The position numbers and the translations under genes are program-made. Positions 24,100 through 34,482 of a DNA stretch of 64,000 nucleotides are shown piece after piece (within the stretch, counting starts at the first letter, position 1; every line of letters begins with the position of its first letter). The notes beneath the pieces are model-generated. The model searched no databases and was not told the DNA's origin. It saw only the letters and a program-made list of their open reading frames with translations. The stretch spans positions 1 to 64,000 of the forward strand of contig JBAMJV010010045.1 in assembly GCA_037951105.1 (NCBI GenBank), given 5' to 3'. The stretch comes from Echinarachnius parma. Its lineage: Eukaryota; Echinodermata; Echinoidea; Clypeasteroida; Echinarachniidae.

Positions 24100-24248
24100 T
24101 CAGGACATGGAGACAGCTTTCCTGAGACGATCCCATAGCCAGGGTCGGAGATCTTTCTTCGTGAAGTCACACGCAGTGATGTGCCTGATGATGGATGGAG
24201 GGGTGCATGATTTCACTACGATCGGGATGATGCGTCTCGTTCGTGCAC
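24100..24248 (-). CDS. MYD88: Alternative terminal exon of MyD88 (second copy of TIR box 3)
   Basis: This 149-base copy of the last MyD88 exon lies 70 bases downstream of the first copy and has the same length, the same phase-1 start, an acceptor (TTTGCACAG) and its own stop (24100-24102). It encodes RTRRIIPIVVKSCTPPSIIR... and FTKKDLRPWLWDRLRK, keeping the box 3 Phe-Trp core. About 34 of 48 residues match the other copy and many of the base differences fall at third codon positions, which suggests both have been under protein-level selection. Using it would require skipping of 24319-24467. A separate gene is unlikely because no other TIR or death-domain exons accompany it. Confidence 0.8.
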
Positions 24249-24318
24249 CTGTGCAAATGTTCAGGCAAAGGAGACAAAATACAGAAGATCTTGAGCAATG
24301 CAACTAAACGTAGCCTTT

Positions 24319-27300
24319 TCAAGGTCGGGAAATTGCCTTTCTCAAACTATTCCATAACCATGGCCGAAGATCTTTCTTAGTGAAGTTACACGGGTAGATA
24401 TGCTGGATGATGGAGGGAGGGGTACATGGTTCCACTATGACCGGTATGATGCGTCTTGTTTGTGCACCTACAGGTGTAAAGATAGTAGAGAGGAGGAAAT
24501 GGGCGTACAAGGCTCATGTAATTGACTTGGATATCTCACTATCATTGCTACATACTACATAGATGTACAAGACCTGTCAATACGTATGAAAGGACTCAAA
24601 TGGCAAAATGTAATACCTTGCACAGGATCCCATACAAATTTTTTAAAAAGTAGTAACTTTCATATTCCCAGTCTTGGATTACAATGGGTGATTTCAAGTA
24701 TGGTGTTAGGGGTTGGTGTTAGTGCTTATTAAACACTAACACCGGCCTTAGCCACCATATTTGAAATCCCCCAATGTCACTGTAAACCATCCTAACACGA
24801 AGTCATCTCAAATATGGTGCCTAAGGCCGGTGTTAGTGTTTAATAAGTACTAACACCAACCCCTAACACCATACTTGAAATCACCCATTGTATTTCAATA
24901 ATGCATTTGGCCAAAAAAAATGGCAGTTTGACATTATTTGTTTTATTTCTAATGATGTGGTCACATTTTGACTGCACTCTGGACCTAAAGCTAACTGTAT
25001 TTGAAAAGAGTGGAAATGCCAGAGTCAACAAAAGGCAAAAGGGGAAATGTGAATGATAACATGGAAACTATCAAGATGATTATGGCAGTCGAGAATACAC
25101 TTTTCACTCCTTATACTTCTAGGGTGGAATTCTCATCAACAGGTTAAATTTAGCACAGTGCTAAAACGCGTCATTGGCGTCGTTTTACGTCAGAAGTGTG
25201 TTAAATTTAACCCACTGTTTTATGGAAAGCCGGGTAATTACTGCTTTTGCCACCATGGTCTCCATTGGCACTTATCTTATTTTTATTCCTTTAATTAGTG
25301 CTTTCTACACTCGGTTTCGACAGTGGAAGTTTGGAGGTTTCCCCGCAATATGAGTCCATGTCATTTATATGAAATGTCAAATAAATCTGGCAAAAATCAA
25401 CGATTATTGTCAAGTTTCTACATACTTTTTAAAACTTTCCTCCTGCCAGTTTAGCGTAAAAGATAAGCGTCAGGCACAATGGTATATTGATAGGTTTTGT
25501 GTGGCGTTAGTGAAAAATGAGTGCGCGGCGTTAATGAAAAATGAGTGCGCATCTAGCAACAAGCGCGCATTTATAAATAAATGCGCATTGTTTGCCATGT
25601 GGCGCTCCTTAAAGTGGTGGGTTAAATTTAACCCGCGCTAAATTTAACCTGTTGATGAGAATTCCACCCTAATGTTTAATGATATGCCTCAATTCTCACT
25701 ATTGCGTAAAGGCTAAAATGCTCACAGACACCCACTGCGTCACAGTGTGCATGTCTTGCTGCACAGAGTGAGTTTTCCTAGCTAAATATTAAAGCTGCTT
25801 TATCACTTTATAACAAGAGGGCTTTGTTACACCAGAGCTTTATGAAACATTGTTCCACTGCATGTAGCTAGAATTGTGAATGTAATGAAGAGGAATACCT
25901 GGCTCAAGTGCCACAGCGAACCTGGTCTGGAATGTACAACTTTCACTCAGCAAGAATTCAGGAGACAGGATCACAAGCATCTTGTTACATCTGTCAAAAC
26001 AAATAGAATGCACATTATGTTATGTAATTCATCAAGAAGAAAATCATCATTTTCTTTTAAACTATGTATCTAACTGACTAATTCATTATGTCAAAAACAA
26101 GTTTAACTATTTTAAAAATATATATATTTTCATTATTATTCCCCGGTTCTGAATAATTTCTGCAGTGATAGTTGCATATGAACCACCGAGAACGAGATTG
26201 CGTGGGTCGATGCACAGTTTAAGTTGTGAGCCGGTAAATAAACTATATATCTTAGAACTGATTAGTTCATTATGTCAATAACAAGTTTAATTATTAGAAA
26301 TATTCGCAAAATATCATATTTTCATTATTATTCACCTGTTCTGAATAATTTCGGCAGTGTTAGTTGCGTATGATCCACCAGGAACGAGATCGCGTAGGTC
26401 GATGCAGAGTTTGAAGTTGTGAGGAGGCAGCTCCAGCTGCCGTACAAGCTCCTGAACAAACTCCAGGTCAGCTTCAGTAAAGCAGACGTAAGCATCAAAC
26501 ATCTCGGGTGGACCTTCACAAAAAATTAAAACCGTTTGGGGGTCAGAAACTAAAGATTCTCACTCGGCTCCCTGAGCCTTGTATGCATAAAGCATTGTAC
26601 AGTATATACTTAATAAATCAAACGAGTAGAGTGCTCTTTTTAAAACATGGTAAAACAAAACATAAAAACGTCTTACGAATCAAATTTCAAGTTTATTAAT
26701 AAACTTGAAAATTAGTTCTTACAGATTTCAAATATTATGAAGTAAATTTAAGTTTAGATTTTAACCCATTTAAGACTATATGCTGCAATCTCCATAGATC
26801 CCATTCAAAGCATGTTTGGGACCAGTCCTGAATGGGTTTGAAGTTTGAAGTTTGAAGTTTGAAGTTTATTAACAACAACAATATCATATATACAGTATGT
26901 ACATCAACTGTACATAATTTACAAAACAATGAATCACTGCAATAGATTAGTAAAACTTAATCAATGCTTACATACTATAAAACACATTTATACAAAAGTT
27001 ATTGTTGTTGCTAAAAGAAAACCAAAAGTTAGCACAAGTGCTAGTCGAGATTGGTTCTCTCTTTTCACTATATCGATAGTGTATCTCTATATTACAAAAT
27101 AAGCATTATACTTGATATTAAGATTATATTGTTGACATTCAAAATACAAAACGTAACTAACTGCTAACATACAGATAATTTATTTGTTCATCAAATACAT
27201 TGTGAGGGCCTTACAAAATGAACATCTTGTTTTTTGTTCTCTAATTTTCTGAGGTAAGCAATTCCAAAGCTTTGGTCCAACAAAGGAAATAGTAAATGTA

Positions 27301-29685
27301 CCTTGTGTCGTCTTACAAATTGGCAAGGGTAGCATTGAATTTTCTTGTCCTCTTGTTTCATAAGTATGGTGTACAATCTTACAATAATCTAATAGTGTGT
27401 GCGGTTAATTTCCGTTATACAAATCATATACAAACGTTGAAACTGCCAGTTCATGCAAAGCAAAAACATCTAATATCCCCAATTGTTTAAACAATGGTCC
27501 CGAGGATGCTCTAAATAATGAAAATGTAATAGCTCGCACAGCCATCTTCTGAGCCAAATAAATACAATTCAAGCGAGATTTATAACTGCTTCCCCATACC
27601 TCAATTCCATAGAGTATGTGGGGCTGTATAAACGATTTATACAAGAGCACAAGAATATACCGAGGAACAAAATATCTCAATTTAAATAGCAAACCCACTT
27701 TTCTACGAACACACTTATTTACAAAATCAATGCGATGCTTCCAAGACAATGTACTATCAATTTGAACTCCTACAAAAGATGCCACACTCACATCTCACAT
27801 CATTAAAAAGAGGGCTCAGTTTGGCTCTATATTATATGCCCACGACTCCGACTGGTGGGAATATATCTTCCTATCTTACATAAATAAATAACTTTTTCTT
27901 CGGATAGAGTGCTGCTTCAAGCTTGAAGATAATTCACACTGTTAGATTATTGTCAATTATGAAAACGGGACAAAGGGTGACCTACCACTTCGATGATCTC
28001 CGATTGTGATTCCTCTCAGCTCTTCAGTTGTTAGCTGCACTGGGTAATTACCACTCACTGTGTCAAAAAGAAGAGGAAGTCAATACCCCTGCCTACAGGA
28101 ACCGGGTGGGTTTTATGTACAAAGTCTATGGGGATTTCAGAATCTCGAAGGGAACGGGTTAAGTAAATCTGTACTACTTGGTCTTCATGAATAATGTTTA
28201 ATAATACAGTCACAATTAAGAGGCTTAGGATGAAGGATTAAAGAGGACCATCATGCAAAGAACTACACAAGGTTATTAAAATAGAAAATATTAATAACAA
28301 ATATTAAATAGAACACTTTGCAAAGGGTTACTGTTATTCATCAAGTTTTTCAAATTTCCCTTTCATTTAAAAGATATTTACGATTGAAGTGTTCAGATTG
28401 TTAAAGTTACCTAATTGTGTTCAGAGTCAGTGCAACGAGTCAGCGAATATCACTTGGCCATATAACATCCATTTAACGTGAAATGTTTACACATTACTCA
28501 GTGGACATATCTGCTCATAAACATCATTTTATAAGAACAAAGTTACTACTCTTTCCCTTTTAAAGAAAATTTTTGTCAGATAATATTATACTGTATTATA
28601 TTTTACTTGACTAAATATTACATAATTGATTAAAATGTTATATCGAGTATACCTTCAGGATCTTGAAGTGTGTTGTTGGCCTCATTTGTCCTTCTTTTCA
28701 ATTGCTTGTTGTAATCATTAACTGAAGACAAATTATTAGAGTAAACAACAAAAATAAAAATCATAAAACATTAAACAAAAAACAGAATGACATTTACAAA
28801 ATCAAAGACATCCACCACTGCAATGCAGAGCTTCCTGCATTATTTTGTTTAACTTACACTTCACAAACAGAGTATTAAAAGCATTTGTCCCAGCCCTTGA
28901 AATTAAACATATCATCAGCCTCAAGTATTTTGCTTTTACAAATTTTACAATTATGTTGCTTAATAAAATCATCTTTTTCAGATTCAAATATAATAGAAAG
29001 TATATAAAACAACTAGACTAAGTAATTTAAATAGCTAATATTTTCACATACTAAATTGAAGTCCAAATACCATCAAAGATTTACCTAACAGAGGTTGCAG
29101 TACACGAAGGACATCGTCTCGCTCGATAGTTTCCAGAATCTCCAAGAGTTTGCCAACCGTACTTCCGGGTTTCGTACTCCAGGCCAAGATGACACTTTCG
29201 ACTGGTTTCGTTTCTAAGCCGAAGTTCTTGATCTCACGTTGGTAATTGAACCCCATTTCTTCTGCCATGTCTTCCCAGTCTTTTGCATTGACTTTCGGCG
29301 GTCGGAGGTATTGTGAGAGCAACTTTATTGTTTCCTTCCCGACCTCTCCTGCCGGCATACATTTCACCGCTTCCAATTCCATATTTACATCCGCTTGAAG
29401 TTGAACATTTGCATCTGTTTGTTTCAGTTTTTCAGCTACATTGGCAGCCATTACTGTGGTTGAAGCTGATGTTAATGAACCAGTGATAGACAGTGGTTCC
29501 AGCTCTGATGATGCAGCACTCACCCCGTCGATGGTCGCGATGCAAGCGCTCATTTCGCTAGCGCTAGCATTGTCGATGACAGTCTTACTTTTGCCGCTCG
29601 TATTGCTGGGACAATTTCTCGAACTCACTTCCGCGTTCAAATTTACTCCAACTCCCAGATGCGCAGTTAAATCGTTAAAGCTCAT
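24319..29685 (-). CDS. MYD88: MyD88, Toll/interleukin-1 receptor signalling adaptor (death domain + TIR domain)
   Basis: Role (family knowledge): cytosolic adaptor that links Toll-like and IL-1 receptors through its TIR domain to IRAK kinases through its death domain. Exons in gene order: 29085-29685, 28653-28721, 27986-28057, 26336-26513, 25899-25990, 24319-24467 (stop 24319-24321). Phases 1,1,1,2,1 join without a break to give 386 residues. The start ATG at 29685 is the first ATG in the open frame. Residues 1 to about 110 are a Ser/Ala/Thr-rich extension absent from the roughly 296-residue human protein; about 115-200 form the death domain (WEDMAEEMGFNY, GSTVGKLLEILE, RDDVLRVLQPLLG). The TIR domain shows box 1 (FDAYVCFTEADLEFV), box 2 region (LCIDLRDLVPGG), and box 3 (FTKKDLRPWLW). 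The intermediate domain has LTTEELRGITIGD. Exon 6 exists in a second intact copy downstream. Confidence 0.94.
24681..24891. mobile_element. Fold-back element in the last MyD88 intron
   Basis: 'acaatgggtgatttcaagta' pairs with 'tacttgaaatcacccattgt'; the arms continue through 'tggtgttaggggttggtgtt' and 'gtttaataag'. Arms are about 90 bases, so it is nearly all stem. Confidence 0.85.
25120..25671. mobile_element. Non-coding DNA transposon with 35-bp terminal inverted repeats
   Basis: The left end TAGGGTGGAATTCTCATCAA and the right end TTGATGAGAATTCCACCCTA are exact inverses and continue to 'caggttaaatttagc'. No transposase frame is present inside. It lies in the intron between MyD88 exons 5 and 6. 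Confidence 0.85.
26144..26230 (-). pseudogene. Decayed partial copy of MyD88 TIR exon 4
   Basis: The 3' half of exon 4 and its downstream intron (about 26060-26230) are repeated relative to 26250-26423. The copy still resembles the stretch coding LCIDLRDLVPGGSYAT, but has a one-base loss that shifts the frame near the HNF residues, and its donor is GG instead of GT. The 5' half of the exon, including its acceptor, is missing. It sits in the intron between exons 4 and 5 of MyD88. Confidence 0.8.
26838..27795 (-). mobile_element. Truncated non-LTR retrotransposon (CR1/L2/Jockey-like) inside a MyD88 intron
   Basis: The minus strand at 27405-27791 encodes the C-terminal thumb-like region of a reverse transcriptase: FVGVQIDSTLSWKHRI, KLRYFVPRYILVLLYKSFI, YGIEVWGSSYKSRL, LAQKMAVRAIT. 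Further family-like residues (GPKLWNCLPQKIRE-type) follow to about 27190 in another frame, so the frame is broken. The 3' end is marked by a heptamer repeat (GAAGTTT, about four units, on the plus strand near 26838-26868), the sort of short tandem tail seen on CR1/L2 elements. It lies between MyD88 exons 3 and 4. Confidence 0.75.
28082..28162. mobile_element. About 80-bp mini-element (GGGAACGGGTTAA family), inverted copy
   Basis: It shares 'acaaagtctatggggattt', 'cgaagggaacgggttaa' and 'aaccgggtgggtt' (in the opposite orientation) with 37266-37345 and 46873-46952. It starts about 25 bases upstream of MyD88 exon 3. Confidence 0.65.
28318..28520. mobile_element. Fragment of the AGGGATCTAGTAAC-family MITE, inverted
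   Basis: Shares 'agatatttacgattgaagtg', 'gtgcaacgagt', 'tggccatataacatccattt' and 'agtggacatat' in reverse orientation with copies 2 and 3. Ends are degraded. Confidence 0.55.
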
Positions 29686-29885
29686 TTTCGGATTCTCTAT
29701 TGTCCACTTCAAATTCAATGCTTCAGTAGGCAATATCGTCTAAATTTGATTCATTACGTCGGATTCAACGAAAACAGGATTTGAGATCTGACAGCATGCA
29801 GCACGAATAGAAAGGGTGTGCGTGTGTGTGGGCTTGTGGCAGCGTTGGCTTGTGGCTTCTGCTGCTGCACGAACGAATATACGAC

Positions 29886-29903
29886 GACGTCACGGGATTC
29901 CCC
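29886..29903 (-). promoter_or_regulatory. Consensus kappaB site beside a CRE-like motif upstream of MyD88
   Basis: Read on the MyD88 strand the sequence at 29894-29903 is GGGGAATCCC, a canonical NF-kappaB motif, about 210 bases upstream of the start codon. GTGACGTC, a CRE/ATF-like motif, lies at once next to it (about 29886-29893). Position relative to the transcription start is unknown. Confidence 0.45.
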
Positions 29904-30580
29904 TAAATGTTTTTTGACTCATATATGGAAAGCCGTGTGTCACGTATAAAATATCGAATTTTTAAAGGCCTTACACACAATTTAAAGCATGAAAATGAAG
30001 AGAGATATTTTACAAATTGAATCAACAGGAACGTATTTGCACTTTAAAAATAATTGCTGCATAATATTGTTATAACATCTAATCGTAGGATAATTATTAG
30101 GACAGCTGAACACGAACGTGACATTCGGCAGCCCATAACGTAATATGCATGAGCGATTTTGCAACGGCTAGCGGCGAATCCAGCAGAGTGAAACTTCAAC
30201 CGTTTCAACGTACGTACTCTTGTTTCCTAATCTTCAAGGTCAAGGACAAGGTCCGTATAGGTAAATATGTTCTAGAATACCTGGCCTTAACGTCTTTTCT
30301 CTTAGACCGATATATCTGGCGTTTTTCTGCTCGAGCATCGAAAGACAACATTACAACTTCTTTAGTCTAGACTTTAGAGTAACTTTACCTTGCCTGCGGA
30401 GTGCAGTATTGACTTGTATTGTGTGTCGTACGCAGCGCATAGACAATCTATTAAGAGCGTGAAAATTTGGAACGCTGACGCATACATTGTTAATGTATGC
30501 CATACAACCATGAAATCGTAGATAATTTCTGTGACGACAGGCAATTTTTTCGGCGCTAATGCAGTTTCGTACCCCTTTTT

Positions 30581-32079
30581 TAGCTCACCTGAGCCAAAGG
30601 CTCAAGTGAGCTATTGTGATCGCTTTTTGTCCGTCGTCCGTCGTGCGTCGTCCGTCGTCCGTAAACTTTTTACATTTTCATCTTCTTCTCCAGAACCAAT
30701 GATCGGATTCCAACCAAACTTGGCAGGAATCATATTTAGGGGTAGAGGAACCAAAGTTGCTAAAATGGTGGGCGTGGCCCCCAGGGGGGCCCTGGGGGAG
30801 GGCACCAAATGTAAAAAATATGTAAATTTTAAACATCTTCTTCTCAAGATCCAGAAGTATGACAGACCTGATATTTCATATTTAGATGCCTCTATTGATG
30901 AAGAATGAAAGTTGTTCACAAGATTTTTGTGGGTGGTCCCATAAGGGCCCTGTGGGCGTAACAGTTTTTTGGGGGGCCCTACCATAGGAAATATACATTT
31001 TCATCTTCTTCTCCAGAATCAATGATTAGATTCCAACCAAACATGGCAGGAATCATCTTTAGGGGTAGAGGAACCAAAGTTGCTAAAATGGTGGGCGTGG
31101 CCCCCAGGGGGGCCCTGGAGGAGGGCACCAAGTGTAAAAAATATGTAAATTTTAAACATCTTCTTCTCAAGATCCAGAAGTATGACAGACCTGATATTTC
31201 ATATGTAGATGCCTCTATTGATGAAGAATGAAAGTTGTTCACAAGATTTTTGTGGGTGGCCCCACAAGGGCCCTGTGGGCGTAACAGTTTTTTTGGGGGC
31301 CCTACCATAGGAAATATACATTTTCATCTTCTTCTCCAGAACCAATGATTAGATTCCAACCAAACATGACATTTTGTAACATGTAGGTATCTATATACCC
31401 TAAATCTCCGTGTATAAGGCGCACTTTTTTCCGTCGGAAACAAATAGAAAAAGTTGGGGGTGCGCCTTATACACAGGTACAGCACAAAAAAAAAATATAT
31501 AAGATAGGTAAAAAATAGGTAAAAAATTCAAGTTTATTAAGCAAATTACTAATGAATATTCATACATTCATGAGCAGCAGTACTCATTATATATGCAATT
31601 ATCTAATAATTAACAATTTGTTATAAATTTTTCTCATAATTGAAGATCTTTGTAAGTAAGTGTCCCAAAACAAAATTTCTTTTTTTTAGAAAGTAGGGGG
31701 TGCGCCTTATACACGAGTGCGCCGTACACACGGAGATTTACGGTAAATGACAATGCAAGTTGTCATATCGCAGAATGGCCCCATAGGGTCCCTATGTGAG
31801 TGGGGTTAATATGCTGAAGTGGTCAGTGGCTGGTGAAATGTGTTAAGCTTTGTCTTATATGTGTGTCTGTCTTTTTTTATGATTCACCCAAACATTATGG
31901 TAAATCGTAATGTTAGGTACAGGGGATCAAAAGTTATTGATTAAATAGTACATCACATTATAGATTTTGGCATGATTTCAACTGATTTCATATCTTCTGA
32001 GGGTGCCAGAGAGAACATGCGCCAGATGTGAATTGATTGACCTCAGGTGAGCGTCGTGCCCCCCTGGGGCTCTTGTTTT
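30581..32079. mobile_element. TAGCTCACCTGAGCC element nested in the left arm of a fold-back
   Basis: It begins 'tagctcacctgagccaaagg' with GTCCGTCGTCCGTCG tract and ends 'acctcaggtgagcgtcgtgc' and 'ggggctcttgttt'. Two full units of about 323 bases (30671 and 30994, 'cttcttctccagaaccaatg' to 'gggccctaccataggaaata') and a partial third occur inside. A further hairpin (31397-31743) sits in the third. The open frames of about 110-125 codons in the units are repeat artefacts. Confidence 0.8.
31397..31743. mobile_element. MITE with CGTGTATAAGGCGCAC ends, third level of nesting
   Basis: Left 'taaatctccgtgtataaggc' and right 'gtgcgccgtacacacggaga' are inverted; 'gtgcgccttatacac' also recurs internally. 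A half copy lies at 53115-53168. Confidence 0.75.
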
Positions 32080-32879
32080 CTCTTTTTTTTCCTTTTTTCC
32101 CCAACGCTTTATTTGTCTTTAAACTCAACTAAATTAGTTTGTATTACTCACTGCACTTTGTCCTTATCCTTCGATGGTCTGTTGTAATATTTTGGTCAAC
32201 ATTTAAGCCCTTATTTGGCGACTTTAATCGATGGCTTTGCCTTTGGCTTTGAGTTTGAGTTTGAAAGCGTCGCGGCACCAGCTTCGCAGTCGCAAAAATC
32301 GAAATAGCGGGACTTCACGAGCAGCTAGCTATGCCGTTAGCTACCGGTGACTTGAACGTGGAGAGAGTACCGTACTCCTGTCGTACGTGCTCGCGCGCGC
32401 GCGCCGCACCGGTTACATCCATATCTGAAGCGATGTATGGTGGCCCTAAATGTGGAACTAAAAAAAACACTATCATACGGCCACCCGCTTGATCAATTGA
32501 TTACGTTTCAGATTTATAGCCACCATACATATGGACGTAACCGGTACGGCGCGCGCAGGAGTACGGTACTCTCTCCACGTTCATGTCACCGGTAGCTAAC
32601 GGCATACATGTAGCTGCTTGTGAAGTCCCGCTATTTCGATTTTTGAGACCGCGAAGCTGGTGCCGCGACGCTTTCAAAACCATCGATTAAAGTCGCCAAA
32701 AAAAGGGCTTAAATGTTGACCAAAATATTACAACAGACCATCGAGGGATAAGGACAAAGTGCAGTGAGTAATACGAACTAATTTAGTTGAGTTTAAAGAC
32801 AAATAAAGCATTGGAGAAAAAAAAAGAAAAAAAAGGGGTACGAAACTGCATTAGCGCCAATTTTTCTGTAAATTATTAA

Positions 32880-34482
32880 TGATTTAAAATTAAAGGGATA
32901 CTGCAGTTGAATTTTTGTAAAGAGAGTACAGTTTTGGTCAAACTTAATTTAAATAACCAAAACCTGCACCATTACATTACAAACTAATTCTATAACTCCA
33001 CCATGTCCATGCTCAAATTTAGACTTTAGTCAAAACTACAAACATGACAAAAGGAATAACAAATTACAAATGACTAACTTATGTCTTAACTTAATAAGGC
33101 TAAAAGCTAAGTAAGAAGTGGTAAGAGTAAGACTAAGAACTTTAGTAAAAAAGGCCTGAGTGTTATCATTAAAAAAAAGCCCTTGAAATTCATGAGGGCG
33201 CTTTCTAAACACTATCGGTTTCAGCCATTTTAAATTAAATATCGTGCATGTGATGTTTTGTTGAAATAGTGATTAGATAATCAACAACTATTTAAAAACC
33301 TCTTTTTACAATTTTGGAAAAGAGAAAGCAATTTTTAAATTATTTTGAACGGCTGGTTCAAAATTATTGAATAATTGTGGGGCCCCACAATTATTACAAA
33401 TTGTTATGTTTATGGATATTTCAGCCATTTCTGAACCGATTTTCATCAAATAAAGTTTATTCTGTCATTAAAATTGTATGCTCTTTCAAATATGACACTC
33501 AGTTTTTCATTATCTCACAAAAAAATTATTTTGAGTAGCGTCCTCTATATCAGAACTCAACTAGATCTATCCCTTTAATTTTAACAAAAGTGTCCATTTA
33601 ATTTATGTGTCTCATTTTGTACTCTTTTGACAGTTAAGTTATTTTCATTAACTCAAAATTACTAAACTTTGTATATTCCACTTCCAGTCATCCAGAATAA
33701 CAAAATTATATTTATTTTAACTTTGTTGACAAGAGCAAAAAGTGATGCGTGGTTAATAAAATGTGTATTTGTGTGATCTGATATGTCCGGAAAGTAACGT
33801 GTGAAAATTTCACATAAATTTGATGTTATTTGCCTGAGATATTGCTCTTGGCAAAGGTTAGGATTTTCTTGCTAAGTATACACTTATGGGGTCTAATGCA
33901 GTTTTGTAGACCATGCCTTATTCTTAAATCACTTCAATTTCAACAAAATTGGTTTGTTTCCCTCACTAAACTGTTTTCTTAGCCCTAGAGGGTCTGTCGT
34001 AATGTATAATTTGTTGAAATTTTAGTCATTTAGGAAAACTTTCTTGTTAGTTTTGGATGCGCTGCGATAGCGTAAAAATTGCAGTTACTTTGAAAATCTC
34101 TCAAATTTCAACAAATTACATTACAAAAGACCATCTAGGGATAAGACAACAATTTTGTTGAGTTTAAACTTGCTTTAAAACGTGCAGTACGAAACTGAAT
34201 TAGCGCCCACTTATGCACTAGCGCCATTGCCTATTTTTTCTAATTGAAAATAATATTTAACAATGTACCACTTCTTCTTCTCCTGGTGTAGTACAGACCA
34301 TGTACACACCACAACCAACCACCCCTGGCATGCATGGGGCTATTTTCAGTACTTGGCACAACCAACCATGCAATGTGTCTTGTAATGCTTTGACCTCTAT
34401 AGAGCTCTCCTAATCTTCCATAATGTGCCTGTAGAATGTGCCGGCCTGACACAATATTTTACCCATTTTCTTGCTGTTGCAG
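32880..34482. other. Intergenic stretch upstream of sulfite oxidase
   Basis: No coding exon seen. A decayed fold-back (about 33893-34215, 'taatgcagttttgtagacca' and 'cagtacgaaactgaattagc') and a fragment of the AGGGATCTAGTAAC family (33715-33850) are present. A non-coding first exon of sulfite oxidase should lie here or farther upstream because the ATG exon opens with an acceptor (TTGCTGTTGCAG, ending 34482). Confidence 0.55.

Larger units (their letters stand above)
30541..32867. mobile_element. Long fold-back element split by a nested insertion
   Basis: The outer ends 'ggcgctaatgcagtttcgta' (30552) and 'tacgaaactgcattagcgcc' (32839) are inverse. The arms resume at about 32080-32430 and 32480-32835 with near-complete pairing ('gcgacgctttcaaa', 'cgcggcaccagcttcgc', 'ggagagagtaccgtactcc'), giving arms of roughly 380 bases around a short centre near 32450. 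The left arm is interrupted by the element at 30581-32079. Confidence 0.85.

Noticed and set aside
29686-29733. Start of MyD88 at 29733
   Set aside because: The codon there is TTG; the first ATG in the frame is at 29685.
29441-29743. Plus-strand open frame opposite MyD88 exon 1
   Set aside because: Shadow of a GC-balanced coding exon; the minus frame has the death domain.
30531-31308. Open frames of about 110-125 codons on both strands
   Set aside because: They are the tandem units of a mobile element read in chance frames; the two strands give equally long frames and no protein motif.
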